A stretch of DNA of 64,000 bases from Schlegelella_A sp038231215 (GCA_038231215.1 JBBRLS010000003.1:1-64000), one strand, 5' to 3'; positions 6,064 through 11,661 are shown, counted from the stretch's first letter. The notes: generated by a model from the sequence alone, not told the origin. Translations and numbers: made by a program.

Positions 6064-6076
6064 CCCGCCGGCGTTG

Positions 6077-6154
6077 GCCTAACCCTTCCATCGAGGCGAC
6101 GTCCCAAAGGCCGCTTCGCGCCCTTTGCGCCGCGCCTCGTGTCAAACGTTAGCC
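6077..6154 (+). repeat. attC site 11
   Basis: 78 bp type B, R'' GCCTAAC, R' GTTAGCC; one change in the right arm (CTCGTG for CTCATG). Confidence 0.95.
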
Positions 6155-6165
6155 CCCACAACACC

Positions 6166-6987
6166 ATGGCAGCAAGCGCTTCTCGAGCTGATCAGTACGA
6201 ATCGTTCTACCGCGAGTTCGACTCGCCGCTGATGCGCCAGATCCGTCGGGAAGCCTATGGAGAAGACATCGGCCAACACTCTTGGATCACTTCGGAAGAG
6301 CTGCGACACGACGCGACGCGCCTCGGTCTTGGCTCATCAAGTCGACTGCTTGACTTGGGGAGCGGCCCATGTGGGCCCTTGACATTCCTGATCTCCAACT
6401 TCCACTGCAGCGGGCACGGTTTGGAGCTCAGCCCCTCCGCCATTGAAGTGGGCTACGCACGCGCCACCGAACTGGGCATCGAAGCGCTGTTCTCGGGCCA
6501 GGTGGCAGACCTAAACAGGCCCTTGCCACTCGGCCTCGGGCAATTCAGCAGCGCGCTCGCCGTCGACGTCGTCTTGCACCTTCATGATCGGAAGGCGCTG
6601 TTCCAGGAAGTTTCCGCGTTGCTCCAGCCCGGGGGGCGCTTCCTCGTTACCGACGCTGGCGTCCTCACCGGCGCCGTATCCAACGAGGAAGTCCGCCTTC
6701 GGAGCGTCCACGGGTACACCCAATTTGTGCCACAAGGGTGGAACGAAAGACTGCTCGAAGAGGCTGGCCTTCGATTGCTCGAGACGCAAGACAGAACTTC
6801 AAGCGTGGTACGGAACGCCAACGGAAGGCTTGCCGCAATGCGCAACCATCGCGAAGAGTTGGAAAGTCTCTCGGGCATAGCGTCGTTCGAGACTCAGACC
6901 GTCTACCTTTCAACCGTCGCAGAGTTGGCCAGTCGGGGAGCAGTCTCTCGCATCATGTATCTGGCAGTGCGAGCAGGCGCACCGTGA
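6166..6987 (+). CDS. SAM-dependent methyltransferase (cassette 12)
   Basis: This 273-residue class I methyltransferase starts at ATG 6166. Motif I is LLDLGSGPCG (residues 61-70), with GHGLELSPSAIEVG at strand 2, A-V-D-V-V-L-H-L-H-D at strand 4, and LLQPGGRFLVTDAGVLTG after it. The N-terminal helical stretch (QYESFYREFDSPLMRQIRRE) and the C-terminal half are unlike the cassette 11 enzyme, so the two are not a duplication. The acceptor cannot be predicted. No clear Shine-Dalgarno precedes the ATG. Confidence 0.88.
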   Translation: MAASASRADQYESFYREFDSPLMRQIRREAYGEDIGQHSWITSEELRHDATRLGLGSSSRLLDLGSGPCGPLTFLISNFHCSGHGLELSPSAIEVGYARATELGIEALFSGQVADLNRPLPLGLGQFSSALAVDVVLHLHDRKALFQEVSALLQPGGRFLVTDAGVLTGAVSNEEVRLRSVHGYTQFVPQGWNERLLEEAGLRLLETQDRTSSVVRNANGRLAAMRNHREELESLSGIASFETQTVYLSTVAELASRGAVSRIMYLAVRAGAP

Positions 6988-6988
6988 G

Positions 6989-7066
6989 GGCTAACCCTTC
7001 CCTCGAGGCGACGTCCCAAAGGCCGCTTCGCGCCCTTTGCGCCGCGCCTCATGTCAAACGTTAGCC
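6989..7066 (+). repeat. attC site 12
   Basis: 78 bp type B, R'' GGCTAAC exactly complements the cassette start TTAGCC; R' GTTAGCC. One change (CCCTCGAG for CCATCGAG). Confidence 0.95.
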
Positions 7067-7097
7067 AACAGAAGTCCCACAGAGCCTCATGCCGCTC

Positions 7098-7113
7098 GTA
7101 TCCCATGTGATAC
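7098..7113 (+). promoter_or_regulatory. Operator-like inverted repeat, cassette 13
   Basis: GTATC-N6-GATAC ends 3 bases before the GTG start of the toxin gene. Its right arm sits in an extended -10-like TGTGATACA. Probable autoregulatory site. Confidence 0.45.
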
Positions 7114-7116
7114 AGT

Positions 7117-7419
7117 GTGTTCAAGGTCGAGATTCGCCAGACGCCTGAGTACGAGCAGTGGTTCGGCGGCTTGCGGGACAGGATGGCCAGGGCGAAGATC
7201 GACATCTGCATTCGGCGGCTGTCGCTGGGCAACCCGGGCGAGGTAGCTCCTATCGGTGACGGTCTGTCAGAACTGAAGATCGACCACGGTCCCGGGTACC
7301 GGGTGTACTTCATGCAGCACCGTGGCAGCTACGTGCTCCTACTCGCCGGGGGCGACAAAGCGTCACAGGTCAAAGACATTCGCAAGGCCAAGAAGCTGGC
7401 TTTGCGGTACTTGGAGTGA
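7117..7419 (+). CDS. HigB-type (RelE superfamily) toxin (cassette 13)
   Basis: This 100-residue protein from GTG 7117 (FKVEIRQTPEYEQWFGGL onward) matches the addiction-module killer family (PF05973-like). It has R-A-K-I-D-I-C-I-R-R-L, G-N-P-G-E-V-A-P-I-G-D-G-L-S-E-L-K-I, then G-P-G-Y-R-V-Y-F, and LLLAGGDKASQVKDIRKAKK at the end. The antitoxin follows 3 bases later. The start lies directly downstream of the inverted repeat, so the mRNA may be leaderless. Ribosome-dependent mRNA cleavage is the family expectation. Confidence 0.9.
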   Translation: MFKVEIRQTPEYEQWFGGLRDRMARAKIDICIRRLSLGNPGEVAPIGDGLSELKIDHGPGYRVYFMQHRGSYVLLLAGGDKASQVKDIRKAKKLALRYLE

Positions 7420-7422
7420 ATC

Positions 7423-7749
7423 ATGGCTAAGGCAACTACTCGTCCGTGGGACCCGGCGGAACATCTTCAGTCAGGTGAAGATATGGCTGCCTATCTGGAG
7501 GCTGCCTTGCAAGATGGCGATCCCGCGCTTGTGGCCGCCGCGCTTGGCGACATCGCGAAAGCCAAGGGCATGACACAGCTTGCCAGGGACACCGGGCTTG
7601 GGCGAGAGAGTCTCTACAAGGCGCTGTCGCCATCCGGAAACCCGGAGTTCGCAACAGTACTTCGGGTTGTAGGCGCCCTTGGGCTTCAACTGCATGCGGC
7701 GCCAGCCGCGTCGGTGTCGGCTAACCCTTCCATCGAGGCGACGTCCTAA
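7423..7749 (+). CDS. HigA-type antitoxin, tail encoded by attC (cassette 13)
   Basis: This 108-residue protein begins at ATG 7423. The core is the probable addiction-module antidote domain: EDMAAYLEAALQDGDPALVA, AALGDIAKAKGMTQLARDTG, then LGRESLYKALSPSGNPEFAT and VLRVVGALGLQLHA. There is no stop before the attC. The frame continues through R'' and the left arm (NPSIEATS) and stops at TAA 7747-7749, created by a C-to-T change specific to this site (TCCTAAAG, where others have TCCCAAAG). The last eight or so residues are therefore recombination-site sequence. Confidence 0.9.
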   Translation: MAKATTRPWDPAEHLQSGEDMAAYLEAALQDGDPALVAAALGDIAKAKGMTQLARDTGLGRESLYKALSPSGNPEFATVLRVVGALGLQLHAAPAASVSANPSIEATS

Positions 7750-7796
7750 AGCCCGCTTCGCGCGCTTTAGGCTGCCGCTCATGTCAAACGTTAGGT
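7719..7796 (+). repeat. attC site 13 (variant inner stem)
   Basis: 78 bp, R'' GGCTAAC matches the cassette start TTAGCC; R' GTTAGGT. The inner stem is CCTAAAGC/GCTTTAGG, changed on both arms so pairing is kept. Left L box type B, right L box type A. Confidence 0.93.
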
Positions 7797-7803
7797 GCCC
7801 AGA

Positions 7804-8172
7804 ATGCCCATCGTCGATGTGCAGGTTGTCTATAAGCGTGTAGGTCAGATTCGTTCTGTCTCGGCAGAGGCGCTCGCGAATGCACTCGGTGAGGTGTTCG
7901 GCTCTGCACCGGGTCACACTTGGGTCCGTACTCATGCCATCCTCGATGCGGCCTATGCAGAAAATGGTGTTCGTCTCAAAGGCTCGGAACTCCCCGCCTT
8001 CGTCACCGTGCTTCACACGCACCCGCCTGTCGGTGAGGCGCTTGCAGCAGAAGTCCGTGCGGTCACGGCTGCAATTGCCAAGTGCATTGCACGCCCGATT
8101 TCACGCGTCCATGTCCAATACGCTCCACCGGGAGCCGGGCGCCAGGCCTTCGGTGGCAGGCTTGTCGAGTAG
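7804..8172 (+). CDS. Tautomerase-like protein (cassette 14)
   Basis: This 122-residue protein starts at ATG 7804. Met-Pro-Ile-Val begins the chain, so removal of Met would expose an N-terminal Pro, the catalytic base of the 4-oxalocrotonate tautomerase superfamily. Two similar beta-alpha-beta halves can be read. The first is PIVDVQVVYKRVGQIRSVSA plus LANALGEVFG. The second is FVTVLHTHPP, AEVRAVTAAIAKCIARPISR and VHVQYAPPGAGRQAFGG, whose end resembles the conserved G-x-G-G-x tail of the superfamily. The substrate is unknown and the assignment rests on motif reading only. Confidence 0.6.
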   Translation: MPIVDVQVVYKRVGQIRSVSAEALANALGEVFGSAPGHTWVRTHAILDAAYAENGVRLKGSELPAFVTVLHTHPPVGEALAAEVRAVTAAIAKCIARPISRVHVQYAPPGAGRQAFGGRLVE

Positions 8173-8262
8173 GGCTGCGAATTCGGCCTTTGAACAACAC
8201 ACCATGCGCGCTATGGGTCGCGCTCCCGCTCGATCCGCAATTGGCGGGCCGTGCGGCTGGGC

Positions 8263-8340
8263 GCCTAACCCTTCCATCGAGCGGACGTTCCAAAGGCCGC
8301 TTCGCGCCCTTTGGCCCGCCGCTCATGTCGAACGTTAGGT
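8263..8340 (+). repeat. attC site 14
   Basis: 78 bp type A on both sides, R'' GCCTAAC, R' GTTAGGT; one change near R' (TCGAAC for TCAAAC). The 90 bases between the previous stop and this site hold no recognisable feature. Confidence 0.95.
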
Positions 8341-8355
8341 CCCTTGAGCGAAGCG

Positions 8356-8384
8356 TTGCACTCTATGCGCCTAAGGCGTATAGT
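8356..8384 (+). promoter_or_regulatory. Promoter of the cassette 15 TA pair, with operator
   Basis: TTGCAC (8356-8361), a 17-base spacer and TATAGT (8379-8384) form a good sigma-70 promoter only 5 bases before ATG 8390, implying a leaderless mRNA. The near-perfect dyad TATGCGCC-TAA-GGCGTATA (8364-8382) fills the spacer and -10, a classic repressor site. Confidence 0.75.
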
Positions 8385-8389
8385 CTGCC

Positions 8390-8701
8390 ATGCTCACCGT
8401 CGTTGAAACGCTGCTGTTCCAGCGTCAGTGGCCGTTGTACTGGTCTGAGGAGGAGCGCGGCGAGTTTGCCTCGTTCATCGCAGAGCATCCCGCTGCCGGA
8501 GATGTCGTGCCAGAGTCTGGCGGCATTCGCAAGGTTCGCTGGAGCCGCGCGGGCTCGGGCAAGTCGGGCGGAGTCAGGGTCATCTATTTCACTCGTCTGG
8601 CGCAAGGGGAGCTTGTCCTGCTTACGCTCTATGCCAAGGCCAAGACGGACAACCTCACCGGCCCAAAGCTCAAGGAGATTCGCCGTGCCCTCGAAGCGTA
8701 A
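8390..8701 (+). CDS. RelE-type toxin (cassette 15)
   Basis: This 103-residue protein is a paralogue of the cassette 9 toxin. It shares W-S-E-E-E-R-x-x-F-x-x-F-I, then S-G-G-I-R-K-V-R-W-S-R-A-G-S-G-K and GGVRVIYFTRL, and ends LYAKAKTDNLTG. It has the RelE/HigB fold expected of ribosome-dependent mRNases. It is the first gene after the promoter at 8356-8384 and is probably translated from a leaderless transcript. The antitoxin gene overlaps its 3' end by 17 bases. Confidence 0.9.
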   Translation: MLTVVETLLFQRQWPLYWSEEERGEFASFIAEHPAAGDVVPESGGIRKVRWSRAGSGKSGGVRVIYFTRLAQGELVLLTLYAKAKTDNLTGPKLKEIRRALEA

Positions 8702-8999
8702 GCCTCTCACCAAAGCCGAACTCGCCGCCTTCGAGGCAAATCGCGATCTGGCAGCCGAACTGCTGCAGTCGGTGCGTGAAATGAAGGCCGGCCAGGTTGC
8801 GGTTGTCACCTCGCCGGTGATCGAGGCGCGCCAGAAGACAGGTTTGTCCCAATCGCAGTTCGCGGTACTGCTGGGTGTATCTGTTCGTACGCTTCAAGGG
8901 TGGGAACAAGGTCGCAAGCAGCCGAGTGGCGCCGCGCGCACGCTGCTCGCCATTGCGAGCACGAATCCAAAGGCCGTGCTGGCAGTGGCGTCCAGGTAG
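8685..8999 (+). CDS. XRE-family antitoxin (cassette 15)
   Basis: The frame yields a 104-residue antitoxin from GTG 8685 inside the toxin gene. It has an N-terminal lysine-rich helix (KPLTKAELAAFEANRDLAAE), a linker helix (LLQSVREMKAGQVAVV) and a C-terminal HTH (TGLSQSQFAVLLGVSVRTLQ, then GWEQGRKQPSGAARTLLAIA). Relative to cassette 9 it has a longer N terminus. It should repress its own promoter at the dyad 8364-8382. An ATG inside at 8781 is possible but would remove most of the toxin-binding helix. Confidence 0.88.
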   Translation: MPSKRKPLTKAELAAFEANRDLAAELLQSVREMKAGQVAVVTSPVIEARQKTGLSQSQFAVLLGVSVRTLQGWEQGRKQPSGAARTLLAIASTNPKAVLAVASR

Positions 9000-9018
9000 C
9001 GCGCTCCGTGCGGCAGGC

Positions 9019-9096
9019 GCCCAACCCTTCCAACTCGCGAACGTTCCAAATGCCGCTTCGCGCCCTTTGCGCCGCGCCTCATGTCAAACGTTAGGC
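9019..9096 (+). repeat. attC site 15 (most divergent)
   Basis: 78 bp. R'' GCCCAAC, left arm TTCCAACTCGCGAACG instead of TTCCATCGAGGCGACG, inner stem CCAAATGC; right half is standard type B, R' GTTAGGC. Confidence 0.9.
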
Positions 9097-9129
9097 GCCT
9101 CTTTCGTCTGGAATAGAGTTCGAGCTGCC

Positions 9130-9462
9130 ATGCCTACTCAAGATGAAGAAATTGCGCGCCACCTGCGGGAGGCGGCCGCGTCGGGAGAATTGAGTCGCCT
9201 GCCGGGCTACGGTAAGCCGCTGCCCGAGGAGCCCGGATGGGAGGCAACGCCCGAAGAGTTCCGCATGCCGTTCAAGATCCTCAAGAACGCCGGCTTCACT
9301 CCACCAGAGGTTGCCTTGTTTCACGAGCGCGCGGCGCTTTCCGTGGCCCTCGAGTCGGAGAGCGATCCCGAGCAACGCAGGGTCCTCGGGCAGCAACTGA
9401 GCGAGCTCCAGCAGAAGATCTCGCTTCGCCTTGAGGCAATGCGCGTTCGCGGCTCCGTGTAG
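9130..9462 (+). CDS. DUF1992 domain protein (cassette 16)
   Basis: This 110-residue soluble protein starts at ATG 9130. The opening DEEIARHLREAAASGELSRL followed by P-G-Y-G-K-P-L-P is the DUF1992 signature (I-x2-A-x-x-x-G-x-x-x-x-L-P-G-x-G-K-P-L), known from DnaJC28-related and YjdC-like proteins. F-R-M-P-F-K-I-L-K-N-A-G-F-T-P-P-E-V follows, then a C-terminal coiled-coil-like helix (QLSELQQKISLRLEAMRV). The biochemical role is unknown. A perfect palindrome lies 2 bases after the stop. Confidence 0.85.
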   Translation: MPTQDEEIARHLREAAASGELSRLPGYGKPLPEEPGWEATPEEFRMPFKILKNAGFTPPEVALFHERAALSVALESESDPEQRRVLGQQLSELQQKISLRLEAMRVRGSV

Positions 9463-9464
9463 GT

Positions 9465-9478
9465 CAGGCCATGGCCTG
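9465..9478. other. 14-bp palindrome downstream of cassette 16 gene
   Basis: CAGGCCATGGCCTG is perfectly self-complementary. It could be a protein-binding site. It has no loop or T-run, so it is not a convincing terminator. The remaining 70 bases to attC 16 show nothing else. Confidence 0.35.
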
Positions 9479-9550
9479 GCACCCAACAAGGTCCCATCTG
9501 TCCCAGCGCCGAGACACGCGCTGCAGCTTGGTGGCTCTTCTCCCGCAGGC

Positions 9551-9628
9551 ACCTAACCCTTCCATCGAGGCGACGTCCCAAAGGCCGCTTCGCGCCCTTT
9601 GCGCCGCGCCTCATGTCAAACGTTAGGC
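9551..9628 (+). repeat. attC site 16
   Basis: 78 bp type B, R'' ACCTAAC, R' GTTAGGC. Confidence 0.95.
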
Positions 9629-9673
9629 GGCACGAAGAGCGCGCCACGTTGTTGCAGCGGTACGATCGAGCGG

Positions 9674-10081
9674 ATGCAAACGCCCCTTACGTTTCGCTTC
9701 GCACGATCACCTTGGCTCTGGGCCACTTTCGGCGCAGCACTTGTTGTGCTTGCTTTCAGCTACAGGGGCCTGCTGCGCGCTGCTTTCACTTCCAACCCCA
9801 TTGCGAGCTCCGCCCAGTCCCTTGAGCGCGGCACAGTTCTTTGGAGGCTCAACTGTCAAGCATGTCATGGCGCCGCTGGTCGCGGCGACGGACCGGCAAG
9901 TCCTGCACTACCGAAGAAGTCGAAAGACCTCACCCGCATTGCCCGGGCCCCGGTGTTTCCCGATGGCGTACTTGCATATCGCATCGCAAACGGCGGCGAG
10001 GTTATGCCCGCTTGGAAGAGCGCGCTGACGGAGCAGAACATTTGGGATCTCGTCAACTACATTCGCGCCCAACGGCGGTAG
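9674..10081 (+). CDS. Membrane-anchored c-type cytochrome (cassette 17)
   Basis: This 135-residue protein starts at ATG 9674. A single N-terminal membrane anchor (WLWATFGAALVVLAFSY, residues 14-30) would place the heme domain in the periplasm. The heme motif is C61-Q-A-C64-H65, followed by GAAGRGDGPASPALPKK. The axial Met is probably M111 in G-G-E-V-M-P-A-W, and the final helix is IWDLVNYIRAQ. This is the mono-heme cytochrome cbb3-subunit-III-like class. TACGAT (9661-9666) lies 7 bases before the ATG. It carries its own export anchor but needs the host Ccm system for heme attachment. Confidence 0.9.
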   Translation: MQTPLTFRFARSPWLWATFGAALVVLAFSYRGLLRAAFTSNPIASSAQSLERGTVLWRLNCQACHGAAGRGDGPASPALPKKSKDLTRIARAPVFPDGVLAYRIANGGEVMPAWKSALTEQNIWDLVNYIRAQRR

Positions 10082-10093
10082 ATCGCAAGTGCC

Positions 10094-10171
10094 GCCTAAC
10101 CCTTCCATCGAGGCGACGTTCCAAAGGCCGCTTCGCGCCCTTTGCGCCGCGCCTCATGTCAAACGTTAGGT
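10094..10171 (+). repeat. attC site 17
   Basis: 78 bp type B, R'' GCCTAAC matches the cassette start TTAGGC; R' GTTAGGT; ACGTTCC in the left arm as in type A sites. Confidence 0.95.
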
Positions 10172-10229
10172 CCCAGAAGCAGCATCCCCACACGCTACCG
10201 GCGGTAAAATCGCCCGCTAGGAACCACGC

Positions 10230-10448
10230 ATGGATACGTCGCTTGTCAGTCGGGACCCCGAGATCATGAGCGGAGCGCTCTGCTTCACAGGCACGCGCGT
10301 GCCTGTGAAGAGCCTGTTCGAGTACCTCGAGGGCAGTTCCACGTTGGAAGATTTCCTGATGGACTTCCCGTCGGTCTCTCGGGAGAGATCTATTGCCGTC
10401 CTCGAAGCAGCGAGACAGCAGCTCGTTGCCGATGCGCCTGCTGCTTGA
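10230..10448 (+). CDS. DUF433-type antitoxin (cassette 18)
   Basis: This 72-residue DUF433 protein has RDPEIMSGALCFTGTRVPVK, then SLFEYLEGSSTLEDFLMDFP and a helix of S-R-E-R-S-I-A-V-L-E-A-A-R. It is the homologue of the cassette 2 antitoxin, and the pair organisation is the same. TAAAAT (10205-10210) upstream is a candidate -10 box, further from the ATG than in other cassettes, leaving room for GCTAGGAACC as a ribosome-binding region. Its end overlaps the start of the PIN-like gene by 17 bases. Confidence 0.85.
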   Translation: MDTSLVSRDPEIMSGALCFTGTRVPVKSLFEYLEGSSTLEDFLMDFPSVSRERSIAVLEAARQQLVADAPAA

Positions 10449-10758
10449 CGAGTCGGTCCCGAGCCGCCTTCGCCGCTCGCTTGTCGCACATGATGTGCGA
10501 ACGGTCGGAGAAATGGGTTGGTCCGGCACGAAGAACGGCAAGCTTCTCGCCCTCGCCGCCACGGACTTCGATGCGTTTGTAACGGTCGACAAGAATCTTC
10601 CGTATCAGCAAAACTTGGCAACCCTTCCTGTTGCCGTCGTTCTGCTCGATGCCCACTCTGTCGAACTGTCGGCGCTGTTGCCTTTGGTCCCGCTGCTTGA
10701 GCAAGCACTCCGCTCCCTTGCACCAAGAGCATTCGTTCGTGTCAGCGCTGGCACCTAA
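10432..10758 (+). CDS. DUF5615 PIN-like toxin (cassette 18)
   Basis: From ATG 10432 it encodes 108 residues. MRLLLDESVPSRLRRSLVAH carries the first acidic motif (L-L-D-E) intact, unlike cassette 2. A-F-V-T-V-D-K-N-L-P-Y-Q-Q-N-L carries the second, and VAVVLLDAHSVELSALLPLV the last strand. The product is a predicted PIN-fold RNase toxin. An in-frame start at 10393 would extend it over the DUF433 gene and is less likely. TAA 10756-10758 overlaps the attC R'' box. Confidence 0.85.
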   Translation: MRLLLDESVPSRLRRSLVAHDVRTVGEMGWSGTKNGKLLALAATDFDAFVTVDKNLPYQQNLATLPVAVVLLDAHSVELSALLPLVPLLEQALRSLAPRAFVRVSAGT

Positions 10759-10830
10759 CCCTTCCATCGAGGCGACGTCCCAAAGCCCGCTTCGCGCCCT
10801 TTGCGCCGCGCCTGATGTCAAACGTTAGGT
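10753..10830 (+). repeat. attC site 18 (last intact site)
   Basis: 78 bp type B, R'' ACCTAAC complements the cassette start TTAGGT; R' GTTAGGT. Inner stem CAAAGCCCGC with one changed base; CTGATG for CTCATG in the right arm. Confidence 0.94.
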
Positions 10831-11069
10831 CCCTCGTGCTATCAGCTGTGAGTACTCGAGCCCTCCGGTCCAGTTGTCAACGAGCGGCGCGCAGTCGTGC
10901 CATGCGCGGCGCTTCTGGCTCGCAGCTGCGCGCTGTGAGTGCTGTGGCCATTCGGGTGCCACGCCAACCTGGTCGCCAGCGAACTCTCGCTCTGGCAAAC
11001 CGCACGGCCGCCTCCGGGCAAGCCGGCTGGCTCAACCTCGAGCTGCATCGAGCCGATCAACGGTCTTGC
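10831..11069. other. Noncoding stretch after the last intact attC
   Basis: No convincing gene, attC or RNA was seen on either strand. The open frames are short and of atypical composition. It may be decayed cassette or insertion-sequence DNA, because a possible transposase remnant starts just to the right and reads leftwards into it. Confidence 0.4.
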
Positions 11070-11180
11070 CATCATCGGCCCGCTCACGAACTGGTCAAGC
11101 AGTTCCTTGGGAATCTTCGGCAACGCCGCGGACTTGGCCGCTATCGCCTCGTTCGTCATCTTCGTGTTGCTCATCGGCAT
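11070..11180 (-). pseudogene. Possible IS256-type transposase N-terminal remnant
   Basis: The minus-strand frame from ATG 11180 reads NTKMTNEAIAAKSAALPKIP, then K-E-L-L-D-Q-F-V-S-G-P-M. The stretch P-x-I-P-x-E-L-L-D-Q-F-x-x-G-P-M resembles the N terminus of IS256/Mutator-family transposases. After about residue 37 the similarity is lost and no catalytic DDE region follows, so only a fragment is present. No terminal inverted repeats were identified. The assignment rests on a short motif. Confidence 0.4.
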
Positions 11181-11303
11181 ACATGCTCCTGCTGGTCATG
11201 CTATGCCTCGAACACAAAAATCAGGACAGGCTCGCTCGGGCTGCTGCAAGCCAACCTGATGCAGCAGCTTGCGCGCTCCCCAGGTGCGGTAGCGCAGCCT
11301 CCT

Positions 11304-11510
11304 TCACTTCTTCTGCTGCTTGACCACCCAAACCACCAAGCCGACAACCACTGCCAACACCAAGATGGGCATCCAGTATCCGCCGCCGTACCCACCCATC
11401 CAGCCAGAGCCCCACATGCCGCCATTCATCATGGTTCCGTTCTGCGCCAGAGCGCTACCGGTCGCTAGCAAGAGCGCAAGACCGACGCCAACGCTTTGTG
11501 TTTCGTTCAT
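11304..11510 (-). CDS. Small Gly/Met-rich membrane protein
   Basis: This 68-residue protein starts at ATG 11510 with AGGGG about 5 bases upstream. An N-terminal signal peptide (VGVGLALLLATGSALAQ) is followed by a Gly/Met/Trp-rich segment (GTMMNGGMWGSGWMGGYGGG), one membrane helix (WMPILVLAVVVGLVVWVV) and a basic tail (KQQKK). Met-rich exported segments can bind copper, but no function is established. It reads opposite to the cassette genes and lies between the last attC and a decayed half attC, so it may be an old inverted cassette. Confidence 0.65.
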   Translation of the reverse strand: MNETQSVGVGLALLLATGSALAQNGTMMNGGMWGSGWMGGYGGGYWMPILVLAVVVGLVVWVVKQQKK

Positions 11511-11604
11511 GAGTTCCCCTACGCGATATAGTGAATGGCAAGTTACTCTAATAGCTTCCCACTGTCAGTGCGGCAGCACACTCATTGCTCGCGCGGGGCG
11601 TCGG

Positions 11605-11654
11605 CGCCAACCTTTCCATTGAGCGGGCGGCCGAAAGTCCGCCGCGCGCGCTTC
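11605..11654 (+). repeat. Decayed half attC
   Basis: CGCCAAC then CTTTCCATTGAGCGGGCG, followed by GCCGAAAGTCCGCCGCGCGCGC, aligns with the left half of type A attC (CCTTCCATCGAGCGGACGTTCCAAAGGCCGCTTCGCGCC) with scattered changes. No right half or R' follows. It marks an older end of the array. Confidence 0.6.
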
Positions 11655-11661
11655 GAGGTAC

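Larger units (their letters stand above)
1..10830 (+). mobile_element. Chromosomal integron cassette array
   Basis: Eighteen attC-type recombination sites recur every 150 to 930 bases, each following one or two small genes. Sixteen are exactly 78 bp from R'' (RYYYAAC) to R' (GTTRRRY). Cassette starts pair with the cassette's own R'' box, for example TTAGAC with GTCTAAC, TTAGAA with TTCTAAC and TTAGCC with GGCTAAC, as expected when a circular cassette is inserted at G/TT. Near-uniform attC sequence and abundant TA cassettes are typical of sedentary chromosomal integrons. No intI or attI is visible; gene orientation puts them left of the window. Confidence 0.95.

Noticed and set aside
9465..9478. 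The palindrome CAGGCCATGGCCTG as a terminator
   Set aside because: It has no loop or U-tract. It is listed only as a palindrome.
1..10830. The regular repeats as a CRISPR array
   Set aside because: Repeats are 78 bp, imperfect inverted structures separated by hundreds of bases of genes, with R''/R' boxes. CRISPR repeats are shorter with 30-40 bp spacers.
284..10830. Reading frames beginning or ending inside attC (starting M-R-R-A-S-C-Q-T-L-G or ending in N-P-S-I-E-A-T-S-Q-R-P-L-R)
   Set aside because: These are translations of the repeat itself. True starts lie after R' and true stops lie at R'', except for the antitoxin at 7423-7749.
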